Below, piece after piece: positions 53,070-60,552 of a stretch of 64,000 bases of DNA. Position 1 is the first letter of the stretch. Every line of letters starts with the position of its first letter. The notes under the pieces are model-generated. The model did not search any database and was not told the origin of the DNA. It saw only the letters and a list, made by a program, of their open reading frames with translations. The translations under genes and the position numbers were made by a program. The stretch is taken from NCBI RefSeq assembly GCF_014650675.1, contig NZ_BMVK01000025.1, forward strand, positions 33,335 to 97,334, written 5' to 3'. This DNA is from Streptomyces anulatus. GTDB lineage: Bacteria; Actinomycetota; Actinomycetes; Streptomycetales; Streptomycetaceae.

Positions 53070-54241
53070 TGCGGGGCCTCGGCGAGTGCCACGTCGACGG
53101 CGGCGGTGACGAGGGCTTCGAAGGACGCGTGACGCTCTCCGAGGTGCTCCAGCTTGTCGAACTGGAGGGAGGCGTGCGCCGCGTGGAGAACGCGGCTGGG
53201 GCCGAGGAGGGTGTTCGCGGCCTTGGCGTAGGCGTCGATGCCTTCCACGGAGCGTGCAACGTAGCCGCCGTGCTGGGCGGACCGTACGGGCTCCTCGAAG
53301 GCTGCGGCGAAGGACAGGGGCCGGTCGGAGCGGACCGCCACGTGGACCAGGTGCGGGAGCGAGTGCGGGGCGGTGGAGTTCTTCTTGGCCTGCGGCAGTG
53401 ACTCGATGAAGGAGAGCAGGAACTGGGCGGCGAGTTCGCGGGCGGCGTTGACGGCGATGTCGTTGTCGTCGCTCAGGTTTTTGGTGAGTTCCTGTAGGTC
53501 GACTGTGGCGAACCGGTACAGGGTGCCGGTGCTGAACTCGGCCGTGCCCATGTGGCCGCTGCCTGTTTCATCGCCCTTTGTCGCGGTGACATCGTCGACG
53601 GCTGCGAAGTAGTCGAGTTCGACCTCGGTGGTGTGGGTGGTGAAGGCGTGCGCGACCTGGACGGCGCCGTCGACACCGGCCCGGTCGACCTCGGCGAGCA
53701 TGCGGCCGAAGAGGTTGATGACGCCGTTCCTCTTGAGGAGGATCTTGTCGATCTTCCCCTTCAGGGCGCTCTCGGGCTTCGTCTTTCCCTTGCCGGTGAA
53801 GTCGGTCGTGAGCGCGTCCTTGTGGGCTTCGGCGATGTCCGCCAGTTCCTCGACAGCGTCTTCGGGGAGGTAGATGAGCGCGTTGGTCAGAACCTTGTTC
53901 GCGATGGGCTGCTTGTCCTTCCCCTTGGCCACCTCCCACTTGATGCTGCTCCCCGCCGCGACATGGGCACCGGCACGTCCGGCAAGCGCCTCATCCCACC
54001 CGCGGTCGCGTAGTACTTCGGCGACCCGCTCACCGATGCGGCGCGTGCGCAGCGCGCTGTCCCCGAGCGCTTCCTGGAAGTGCTCGCGGATGGCCCGCTT
54101 CCAGGACTGGCTGGAGATGCGGGTCCGCAGGGCGTCGCCGTAGAGCATGGTCTTGACCGAGTTGGTGTCGTCCCGATTCAGGTTCGCGTACGGAACGGGC
54201 TGAACAACGTGGATATCGACGAAGCGCGGCTTGAGGGCCAT
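53066..54241 (-). CDS. cas7e: Cascade backbone subunit Cas7e
   Basis: A 391-residue protein. The N-terminus VDIHVVQPVPYANLNRDDTN, then RTRISSQSWKRAIRE, is diagnostic of Cas7e/Cse4; later GTAEFSTGTLYRFATVDLQE is also conserved. It polymerises along the crRNA. The ATG at 54241 has an AGGAG RBS. Longer upstream frame rejected because it runs into cse2. Coupled to cas5e by ATGA. Confidence 0.95.
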   Translation of the reverse strand: MALKPRFVDIHVVQPVPYANLNRDDTNSVKTMLYGDALRTRISSQSWKRAIREHFQEALGDSALRTRRIGERVAEVLRDRGWDEALAGRAGAHVAAGSSIKWEVAKGKDKQPIANKVLTNALIYLPEDAVEELADIAEAHKDALTTDFTGKGKTKPESALKGKIDKILLKRNGVINLFGRMLAEVDRAGVDGAVQVAHAFTTHTTEVELDYFAAVDDVTATKGDETGSGHMGTAEFSTGTLYRFATVDLQELTKNLSDDNDIAVNAARELAAQFLLSFIESLPQAKKNSTAPHSLPHLVHVAVRSDRPLSFAAAFEEPVRSAQHGGYVARSVEGIDAYAKAANTLLGPSRVLHAAHASLQFDKLEHLGERHASFEALVTAAVDVALAEAPQ

Positions 54242-54266
54242 CAGGGAGCTCCTGTGGGTGAGAGGG

Positions 54267-54932
54267 TCAGTCCCGGTCGGCACGGGCCGTGATCCGGTAG
54301 AAGTCCTGCAGCCAGCGGCGACTGATACGCCCTGACTGGTAGGGCCAGTTGACGAGGTCTGCCAGCAACTGTCCCCAGTCGATCGGGGCACCGGCGGAGC
54401 GCACCTGATTCACCGCAGCGGGGAGGTGCAGGTGGATACCGCGGAGACTCTGGCGCGTCAGGAGGTTGATGCGGTTCTCTGCGGCGCTCATCCGCATGGA
54501 GGCACCCTTCGCCATGACGGCTTGTCCCAGAGTCGCACCGAACGAGGACCCGTACGGGGTGGCTTCTGACGGGGCGGTTCCCTCGTCCGGTTCGCCGTTC
54601 TCTGGAAGAGCCTGCTCGCCTTGCTCGGCGGCGGTGTCTTCGTCGTCGTCCTGGCCGGGTGTGAAAGCGTGTCGTGGCTGGGCTGCGATCAGTGAAGCCA
54701 CCGTGTAATGGGCCTGGGCTGTTCGGTCATCACACTCTTCCGGCAGGCGCGTCGTCAGCAGCCGGTGCATGGGGCGGGCGCGCGGGTGGTCCAGATCGCG
54801 GCGCAGCCCCGCGCGCAGTGCGGCACGGGCTCCGGGGTCCGCGCGGCACAGGCGTTCGATACTCAGGGCGAAAGCGGCATACGAGGCGCGAGTCCTCTGG
54901 CGCTTGCCTGCTTCAGGGGCTTCGGGGTTCAC
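54267..54932 (-). CDS. cse2: Cascade small subunit Cse2 (CasB)
   Basis: A 221-residue helical protein with RASYAAFALSIERLCRADPG at the N-terminus, PMHRLLTTRL in the middle, and the C-terminal INLLTRQSLRGIHLHLPAAV and WPYQSGRISRRWLQDFY typical of Cse2. A ~40-residue acidic Gln/Glu/Asp-rich insertion (about residues 93-130) sits between the two halves. The GTG at 54932 has a GAGGACAGG RBS. Only 25 bp precede cas7e. Confidence 0.9.
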   Translation of the reverse strand: MNPEAPEAGKRQRTRASYAAFALSIERLCRADPGARAALRAGLRRDLDHPRARPMHRLLTTRLPEECDDRTAQAHYTVASLIAAQPRHAFTPGQDDDEDTAAEQGEQALPENGEPDEGTAPSEATPYGSSFGATLGQAVMAKGASMRMSAAENRINLLTRQSLRGIHLHLPAAVNQVRSAGAPIDWGQLLADLVNWPYQSGRISRRWLQDFYRITARADRD

Positions 54933-54960
54933 GGCCTGTCCTCGGGTCGGTGGGCGACGC

Positions 54961-56571
54961 TCACGACTTCTTGGCCGCCCTGGTCGTCTTCGGTTGCTCC
55001 ATCGCATTGAGCGGGTCTTTCAGTGCGGCGAGGATGATCGCCTTCGCGCTGGTGACGGCCTTCGCGCCCCGTGGGGTGCGTGTCACGGAATCGGTCACCG
55101 CCTCGTACGCGTCAAGTGCGTGGAGCCCGAAGGCCCGGCATGCGGCCTCGAAATCGAATCCGGAGTCCACGGCGCCGTCAGCTCGGGTCAACTGCCGGAA
55201 CCTCGACCAGAACTCGTCCTCCGCCGACGGCCAGTACCGTGCCGCGACCGCGTCCAGCCAGGCCCCAGGGTCGTTCTTCTTGTCATCCGTGTACTTCAGC
55301 CACGCTTCCTTTGTGGCCTGCTCCAGCCGGTGCCCGAAGAGCTCGCCGAGTTCGCGGAGCTGGCGTACGGGCAGGTCGCTGCTCACCACGTCTTCCTCTA
55401 CGCGGGAGAGAAGTACCGGGGTGGCGGAGTCGACGTACTGATGGTTGGCCGCCTGGCTGGCGTCCTGTTCGAAGCCGAGCGCACGTACTCGCAAGTACTC
55501 GCTGACGTCGAAGGCGTGGTCCATCACCTTTGGCTGGATGGGGCTGGCGTCATCCAGCTGCTTCAGCAGAAGGGCGTCGATGTCCCGCCAGAGGGAACGG
55601 GAGGAGCGTGCGAGCCGGGGGAACGTCTCTCCGTCCTTGCCGATGTCCCAGATCAGGTAGTCGTCCTCCGGGCGGATCCGCCCGGCATCGTAGGCCCAGG
55701 TGATGTACGCGTCGGTGGTGTGCTCGCTGTCCTCGGCGGCGACCAAGTACAGGGCGTGCTGCGAACAGGCGGTGAGCCGCGAGCAGGGGCCCTGCGGTTC
55801 GGGCATCGGCTTGAGCGGGTCCGGAAGATCCTCTCGCTCCCACGGGCACAGGTCCATCTGCCGGCTGACGTCGCCGTCCGGCGGGGTCAGACCCGCCAGC
55901 AGTGTCAGGAGCAGATTGTCGCACTCCGGGTGATACGACAGCGCGGCCCGCAGGGGTGACGCCTTCGCGTAATGGTGGCTCACATGGTCGACTGCACGTC
56001 TTGAGAGGGCCCCGGGGGCTCCCCAGTAGTGCCAGGTCAGCAGCGACAGCGTCGCCTGCGAAAGGTGGGGAAGAACGAGCTCGGCATGGCTCCAGTGCCC
56101 GAACCAGGAGTGGTTGTTGCCCGCTGACCGGCTCATGACCAGCTTGTGGATCCCGGCAGTCTGGTTCCTGTCGCACTGGTCGGGGAGACGAGGGTCCTGG
56201 AGCCAGGGACGATCACGGTCGAACAGGTCGAAGCGATGGGCCCACTGGTCGAAGTAGCCCGCGATGCCCGCCTTGCGGCCGCCGGGGAGTTCGATGCTCT
56301 GCTCAGGAAAGCCCTGCTCAAGGATCTCCTCCCGCCGATCGCCCCAGCTTGCGGGACCGGCCTCGTCCAGAGCGGTGATCCGGGCGGTCAGCGCGTACAG
56401 CAAGCGCAGCAGAGCCGAGTGAGCCGGAGCTTCCGGAATAAGCAGCGTGCGAATCTCTCCGGCACGCAGGAACAGACTCCTCAGACCCACATACGGCGGA
56501 CCCGACTTCCCCTCCAGCCATGCGACAGGAATCCATGGCTGTTCGATCAGATTGGACGCAGGCGTAGCCAC
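54961..56571 (-). CDS. cse1: Cascade large subunit Cse1 (CasA)
   Basis: A 536-residue protein. The N-terminus NLIEQPWIPVAWLEGKSGPP is the Cse1 hallmark. FDRDRPWLQDPRLPD and SRSAGNNHSWFGHWSH match the family, and the C-terminal helical bundle is present. It recognises the PAM and recruits Cas3. The GTG start follows an extreme G-rich tract (ten G residues on the coding strand), which serves as RBS but could also slip. It lies 68 bp downstream of cas3. Confidence 0.94.
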   Translation of the reverse strand: MATPASNLIEQPWIPVAWLEGKSGPPYVGLRSLFLRAGEIRTLLIPEAPAHSALLRLLYALTARITALDEAGPASWGDRREEILEQGFPEQSIELPGGRKAGIAGYFDQWAHRFDLFDRDRPWLQDPRLPDQCDRNQTAGIHKLVMSRSAGNNHSWFGHWSHAELVLPHLSQATLSLLTWHYWGAPGALSRRAVDHVSHHYAKASPLRAALSYHPECDNLLLTLLAGLTPPDGDVSRQMDLCPWEREDLPDPLKPMPEPQGPCSRLTACSQHALYLVAAEDSEHTTDAYITWAYDAGRIRPEDDYLIWDIGKDGETFPRLARSSRSLWRDIDALLLKQLDDASPIQPKVMDHAFDVSEYLRVRALGFEQDASQAANHQYVDSATPVLLSRVEEDVVSSDLPVRQLRELGELFGHRLEQATKEAWLKYTDDKKNDPGAWLDAVAARYWPSAEDEFWSRFRQLTRADGAVDSGFDFEAACRAFGLHALDAYEAVTDSVTRTPRGAKAVTSAKAIILAALKDPLNAMEQPKTTRAAKKS

Positions 56572-56577
56572 GCCCCT

Positions 56578-56587
56578 CCCCCCCCCC
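56578..56587 (-). repeat. Homopolymer G10 tract at the cse1 start
   Basis: Ten consecutive C on the + strand (G on the coding strand), separated from GGGG by a single A, immediately before the cse1 GTG. Length changes would alter RBS strength or spacing. Confidence 0.8.
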
Positions 56588-56639
56588 GTGGTCGGACATC
56601 CCCTAGATGCTAGACGGACGTACGGGACGGAGTACCCGT

Positions 56640-59363
56640 TTACGGCAACTCGTCGATCATCAGGCCGTGTTCACTCATGCAGAATCGATGCTTCGGGCCG
56701 GTGTACACCCACCCACCGTCTTCCGACTTTTTCAGATTCAGCCGGAGAACATTCTTGAGGGCGGCCATGCCGCGCCAGGCATTGTTGGCATCACCCTCCA
56801 CGCCCTCGACGAGTCGCTTCGGTACCGGAATCAGATACGGGACCAGCTGGCCCGGCACCGGTCTCCCCTTGTGGCCTCGCTCAAGTCTCCGCTCCGGAAC
56901 GCCGTCCTCCAGGAGATACACCCGGTTCCCCGGCCGGCCGTGCTCGTACAGACAGACCACCTGCACCACGTCCTCCCCGAGCACGGAGGAGAGGAGCTCG
57001 GGCTCCATACCGGTGGGGTCGCGGCTCAGCAGTCCGAGGTCGCCATCGAGCTCCCCCGGTCCAGGCACCGCCAGCCACCGCGCAGTACCGCTGGCCTTGT
57101 GTTCACGGACCGTGCGCTGGTTGTCGAGCTGCTGGAGCTCACGCGCCTCCGGCCCCTCCAGCCTGTCGGCGAATTCGTCGGCATACACGTCATCCAGCAC
57201 GAGGGGCAGCTCTTCGGGCAAGGCAACCGTCCTGCCGGTCCCCAGGAGCAGGTCAGTGCGCCGTACCAGCGCGGCGTCGTCCAGTTCCGACGCGTTGTCC
57301 GCTCGGAGCACCACCAGCCTCGACCGGTCACTCACGCTCTGCACCGCACGGGCCAGCAAGGCCGCGAGCGGCGCCGGTCCGGATAGGACGAGGTCGAAAT
57401 GCAGGCCCCGGACATGCTCCAGCATCGACGTCGTCACCAGCACCGAGGGGCCAGAGCCCCCACCATGTGGGGCGAAGGCACCCCGGCAGGCTGCGAGACG
57501 CTGCCACCGGTCCTTGTTCCGCATCTGTTCATGGATCAGGGTCACGTTCAGACCGGGGAAGTCCTTCGTGAGCTGACGGAACGTGCGGATGGCTTCCGCA
57601 GGCGTCGCCCGGTAGACGGCGGCTCTTCCGTTTCCGGCTGCGACGATCGGTGCAAGAGCCGCCTGGATCGCGCCGTACGGCGTACCGTCAACGACTTCGA
57701 TGCTGAGCGTGCTGGCGCGAGCGGCATCGGCAGGCTGCTGGGGCTGGTGACCGCCTCCGGACTGAGCATCCACGAACGACCACCCCGGCGACCGGCGGGG
57801 CTGCGTCACTGGCTTCCTGCCCCCTCCTGCGCGATGGCGGTAGGCCGCCAGCATCGCGTCCACCGACTTGTCCGCAGCCGTGGCTGCCAGGACAACCGGG
57901 ATCCGCAACGCGGCAGCCCACTCCAGGAACCGCAGCATCAGCTTCTGCCCCCAGGCGCCGCGGGCGTGGGCTTCATCCACCACGACGACCTTGCCGGAAA
58001 GAGCAAAGAGCCTCATGACGTTGAACTTCACCGGCATGAAGGCCTGCAGAAGTTCGTCCACCGTCCCCGTGCCGAGCGCAGCCAATAGCGCGCGGTGATG
58101 GGAGTTGAGCCAGCTGTTCGCCGTTGGGGCCCACTCCTCGCCAGGTTCCGGACTGACTCCGCCAGCCGCATTGGCGTGCGCCCACTGCTCCGCGGCTTCC
58201 GCCGGCTTCAACCGGGAAGAGCTGTGGAGCAGCAGCGATCGCCAGGGGCCGGTCAGTGCCTGCTCGGCGAACGCATGCACCTGCGCCATGTGGCTGTCAG
58301 CCGCTGAACCGGTCGGCAGTGCGTAGAAGAGGCCCCGCGCGCCCGCTGCATGCCCGAGGACGGCCGCTGCGCGAAGGGCCGCTTCCGTACGCTCCTCCGA
58401 CGGCGGAGCCGTCACGACCACCATGCCCGGCCCGTGCTCGGCCACCAGATCGGGCACCTGGCGAGCCATACTCGCCACAAGACCACGCTTCCCCGCAGAC
58501 TCAGGAGGTTCCGGCGGCCGGGCGAACCCGGTCCCGAGCAGGTCCATCCGCTGCAACAGGCGGGGAGCGGCCGAGCGGGCAAGCTGCCAGTAGGAGTCCA
58601 GATCGTCAGGAGTTCCAGCCCATGCCTCGTCCCTGAGCCGGGTCCGAATCTCCTCCTCGATACTGGCCAGCCAGTCCGACAAGGTCACCAACCCCGTCAG
58701 GACGACGGCCGCTCCTGGCGTCATCCGACCCTGCGGAACCGACCTCACCCCGACCACTCTGCGCACCTCGTCGAAGTGGAGCCGCCGCTGCTCCTCCCAA
58801 CTCCCCACGGCCATACCGGGGTGACGCGCTGCAGGGCACCGCGAGTCCTTGTCGTAGACCACCGGGTGGAAGCGGCCACCGTGGCCGCCGAGCAGCTGCG
58901 CCACCGCGTGACTGAGCTGGGACTGCGGACGCCGCTTCGACGACGGATAGCCGATCTCCTTGAAGATCCCCACCAGCCACCAGTGTGCCGCCGCTTCGTG
59001 CGACTGCCGGTCCTGCACGGCGCCGGCACCGAACGTGTACCCCGGCTCACCGCCCAGCTGCTGAGTCAGCAGCTTCCCCCCGTGCTTCGGTCCATTCCGG
59101 TGCAGTTGAAACGGCACGCTGATCTTCCCGATGTCATGCAACCCCGCCCAGAATGCCGCAAGCGCCCGCGCCTGCTCATCCGAAACCTGCAGCGCCTCCG
59201 CTACCGTGCTCCGCTGGTGCACGGTCAGCAGCTCGTCCCAGACGACCTCAGCGACGGCGGCCGTGTCCAGCAGGTGGCAGATCAGAGGATGCGTATGGTC
59301 TGCACCGCGGGCGTCCTCGCCCAGCCCGGCAGCCTTGCCCCAGAGGCGGGATTCCAGAGGCAC
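56640..59363 (-). CDS. cas3: Cas3 nuclease-helicase with degenerate helicase motifs
   Basis: A 907-residue Cas3, normal length. The HD domain is recognisable (THPLICHLLDTAAVA, AFWAGLHDIGKISVPFQ about residue 76), but the GGHHG segment reads GGHGG (about 160). Helicase motif I, normally GxGKT, reads PPSEERTEAAL (about 320) with no Gly-Lys. Motif II DEAH is kept (VVVVDEAHARGAW, about 461). The SAT motif is AAT. Motif VI, normally QRxGRxHR, reads ARAVQSVSDRS (about 671). The frame is open with normal codon use, so this is not a recent pseudogene. The GTG at 59363 has AAGGAG; the longer 5' frame was rejected. It heads the operon and is predicted to be unable to hydrolyse ATP. Confidence 0.92.
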   Translation of the reverse strand: MPLESRLWGKAAGLGEDARGADHTHPLICHLLDTAAVAEVVWDELLTVHQRSTVAEALQVSDEQARALAAFWAGLHDIGKISVPFQLHRNGPKHGGKLLTQQLGGEPGYTFGAGAVQDRQSHEAAAHWWLVGIFKEIGYPSSKRRPQSQLSHAVAQLLGGHGGRFHPVVYDKDSRCPAARHPGMAVGSWEEQRRLHFDEVRRVVGVRSVPQGRMTPGAAVVLTGLVTLSDWLASIEEEIRTRLRDEAWAGTPDDLDSYWQLARSAAPRLLQRMDLLGTGFARPPEPPESAGKRGLVASMARQVPDLVAEHGPGMVVVTAPPSEERTEAALRAAAVLGHAAGARGLFYALPTGSAADSHMAQVHAFAEQALTGPWRSLLLHSSSRLKPAEAAEQWAHANAAGGVSPEPGEEWAPTANSWLNSHHRALLAALGTGTVDELLQAFMPVKFNVMRLFALSGKVVVVDEAHARGAWGQKLMLRFLEWAAALRIPVVLAATAADKSVDAMLAAYRHRAGGGRKPVTQPRRSPGWSFVDAQSGGGHQPQQPADAARASTLSIEVVDGTPYGAIQAALAPIVAAGNGRAAVYRATPAEAIRTFRQLTKDFPGLNVTLIHEQMRNKDRWQRLAACRGAFAPHGGGSGPSVLVTTSMLEHVRGLHFDLVLSGPAPLAALLARAVQSVSDRSRLVVLRADNASELDDAALVRRTDLLLGTGRTVALPEELPLVLDDVYADEFADRLEGPEARELQQLDNQRTVREHKASGTARWLAVPGPGELDGDLGLLSRDPTGMEPELLSSVLGEDVVQVVCLYEHGRPGNRVYLLEDGVPERRLERGHKGRPVPGQLVPYLIPVPKRLVEGVEGDANNAWRGMAALKNVLRLNLKKSEDGGWVYTGPKHRFCMSEHGLMIDELP

Positions 59364-59647
59364 GGTGCTCCTTGTCACGAGATCGGACTTCCGAAGAACG
59401 CAGCAGAAGAAGCTGTCTCGCAATGCTTCGTCGCCTTGCAGCATCCCTGTGAAGACCGGCGCGGGGGAGTTCGGACAACCGCAGGTATACCAAGTTCGTG
59501 GTCCCGTAGAGTACTTACTGCTGCACGCCTCTCTGGGAGGTGCGCGGAATCCCATTGGCTCTTCAGGCGACAGCACATCGAGATGAACGCACGACCCTCT
59601 CGAGGGATGTGGCGCAACCTCGACCGTGTCTGCGCTCTGGAGAAGCA
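59364..59647. other. Region upstream of cas3
   Basis: A 284-bp interval with no supported gene. It should hold the leftward promoter of the cas operon and the rightward promoter of the small gene at 59648. Frames crossing it on either strand have poor codon use. Nothing else seen. Confidence 0.5.
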
Positions 59648-59767
59648 GTGTCTCGGTTCCTGCGGAAGTTCGTTCTGCGACGCGAGGTCCTCCTCGAGGT
59701 ATCGCGCGTGGTGGTCAGCACGGTACTCCGTGTCCTGATCAACGAACTCGTCAGCTGGCTCTTCTGA
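59648..59767 (+). CDS. Small amphipathic peptide gene (39 aa) beside the cas operon
   Basis: GTG start with a perfect-spacing SD (GGAG at 59639-59642, five bases upstream). The 39-residue product begins VSRFLRKFVLRREVLLEVS and ends INELVSWLF; it is basic and highly hydrophobic, likely one amphipathic or membrane helix. A terminator follows seven bases after the stop, so this looks like an independent transcription unit. It lies between cas3 and a degenerate two-repeat mini-array. A longer in-frame start at 59540 exists but its added part has poor composition. Function unknown; small toxic peptide is one possibility. Confidence 0.5.
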   Translation: MSRFLRKFVLRREVLLEVSRVVVSTVLRVLINELVSWLF

Positions 59768-59773
59768 GCCAAC

Positions 59774-59800
59774 GGCGACGGATCCCAGAGGTCCGTCGCC
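59774..59800 (+). terminator. Terminator after the small peptide gene
   Basis: A perfect 9-bp stem GGCGACGGA (59774-59782) with TCCGTCGCC (59792-59800) and a 9-base loop, starting 7 bp after the stop codon at 59767. Confidence 0.8.
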
Positions 59801-59876
59801 TCCTACATGGCGAGGATGTCCCGCTGGCTTCCGATGTTTCCCCATTACGGCTCTGTCTTCCCGCGCGTCCAGCAAA

Positions 59877-59972
59877 GCTCTTCGCGCGAGCGAGGTAGCC
59901 GCAAACGCATGCGGTATGGGTCCCTACCCTTCTCCGTCGTGGAGTCGGCTCCGCGTGAGCGGGGGCCAGCCG
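59877..59972 (+). CRISPR. Degenerate two-repeat mini-array
   Basis: The sequence at 59877-59901 (GCTCTTCGCGCGAGCG then AGGTAGCCG) matches the array repeat except for one substitution and two single-base deletions. The sequence at 59944-59972 matches at 22 of 29 positions and keeps the CCGC/GCGG stem. A 42-bp non-repeat segment lies between, longer than a normal spacer. Orientation is that of array 2. It is separated from array 2 by the cas6e fragment. Confidence 0.6.
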
Positions 59973-60025
59973 GTGTTGCGCGACACACTGCGCGGCGCGT
60001 TGCCTCGACGTCCGTTCCTTGAAAC

Positions 60026-60484
60026 GTGAAGAGCGTGATTGTTGTCCCCGACGGCTACGGCACCACCCTCACCCGCCCCCTCGACGCACTCCTCGAGGCC
60101 ATCCGCCCCGGCCTCACCATCCGCTACCGCTGCGCCGCCAGCCCCGTCCGCAAACCCGGTGCCACCACCCGCGCCCTCTACAACCTCCCGCCCGTTGTCG
60201 CCCTCACCGGCACCGCAGCCGACGAATGGTGGCTCCGGCAGGCCGACAACAGCGGCATCAAACCCCTCACCCACCACTCCCACCCCCTGGACACCTTCCG
60301 CGGGCAACGCCGCCCCACAGGCACCCCGCCCCAGCGCATCCGCCACTCCCGTACCCAGTTCGACGGAACCGCGGCCATCATCGACACCGACCTCCTGCGG
60401 ACAGCAGTCCTGAACGGCGTCGGCCGAGGCAAGGCGTACGGCTGCGGCCTCCTCAGCATCGCCCCCGCAAGGCAGACTTCATAA
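60026..60484 (+). pseudogene. N-terminally truncated second cas6e
   Basis: 152 residues, aligned along nearly all its length with residues ~70-221 of the intact Cas6e at 51583: both contain YRC(A/V)ASPVRKPGAT, RTQFDGTA and GRGKAYGCGLLSIAPAR. An in-frame stop lies just upstream of the GTG, so the N-terminal domain, with the candidate catalytic His, is absent. Identity to the intact copy is only moderate, so it is an old duplicate or comes from a different I-E locus. It lies on the + strand, with its 3' end next to array 2, mirroring cas6e and array 1. It may be a pseudogene or an RNA-binding-only remnant. Confidence 0.85.
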
Positions 60485-60552
60485 GACCCACCACCCGGCA
60501 AGCAGGTACATGCTCCGCGTGCGAGCAGAGACCAGCTCGGCCAGGCGCAGAA

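Noticed and set aside
59364..59576. 71-codon N-terminal extension of Cas3
   Set aside because: No similarity to the HD domain and poor codon use; GTG 59363 has an AAGGAG RBS and gives normal Cas3 length.
59583..59592. Short match of the mini-array pseudo-spacer to the small-gene upstream region
   Set aside because: Only about six consecutive bases and not from the first seed position; expected by chance. Mentioned only as something to test.
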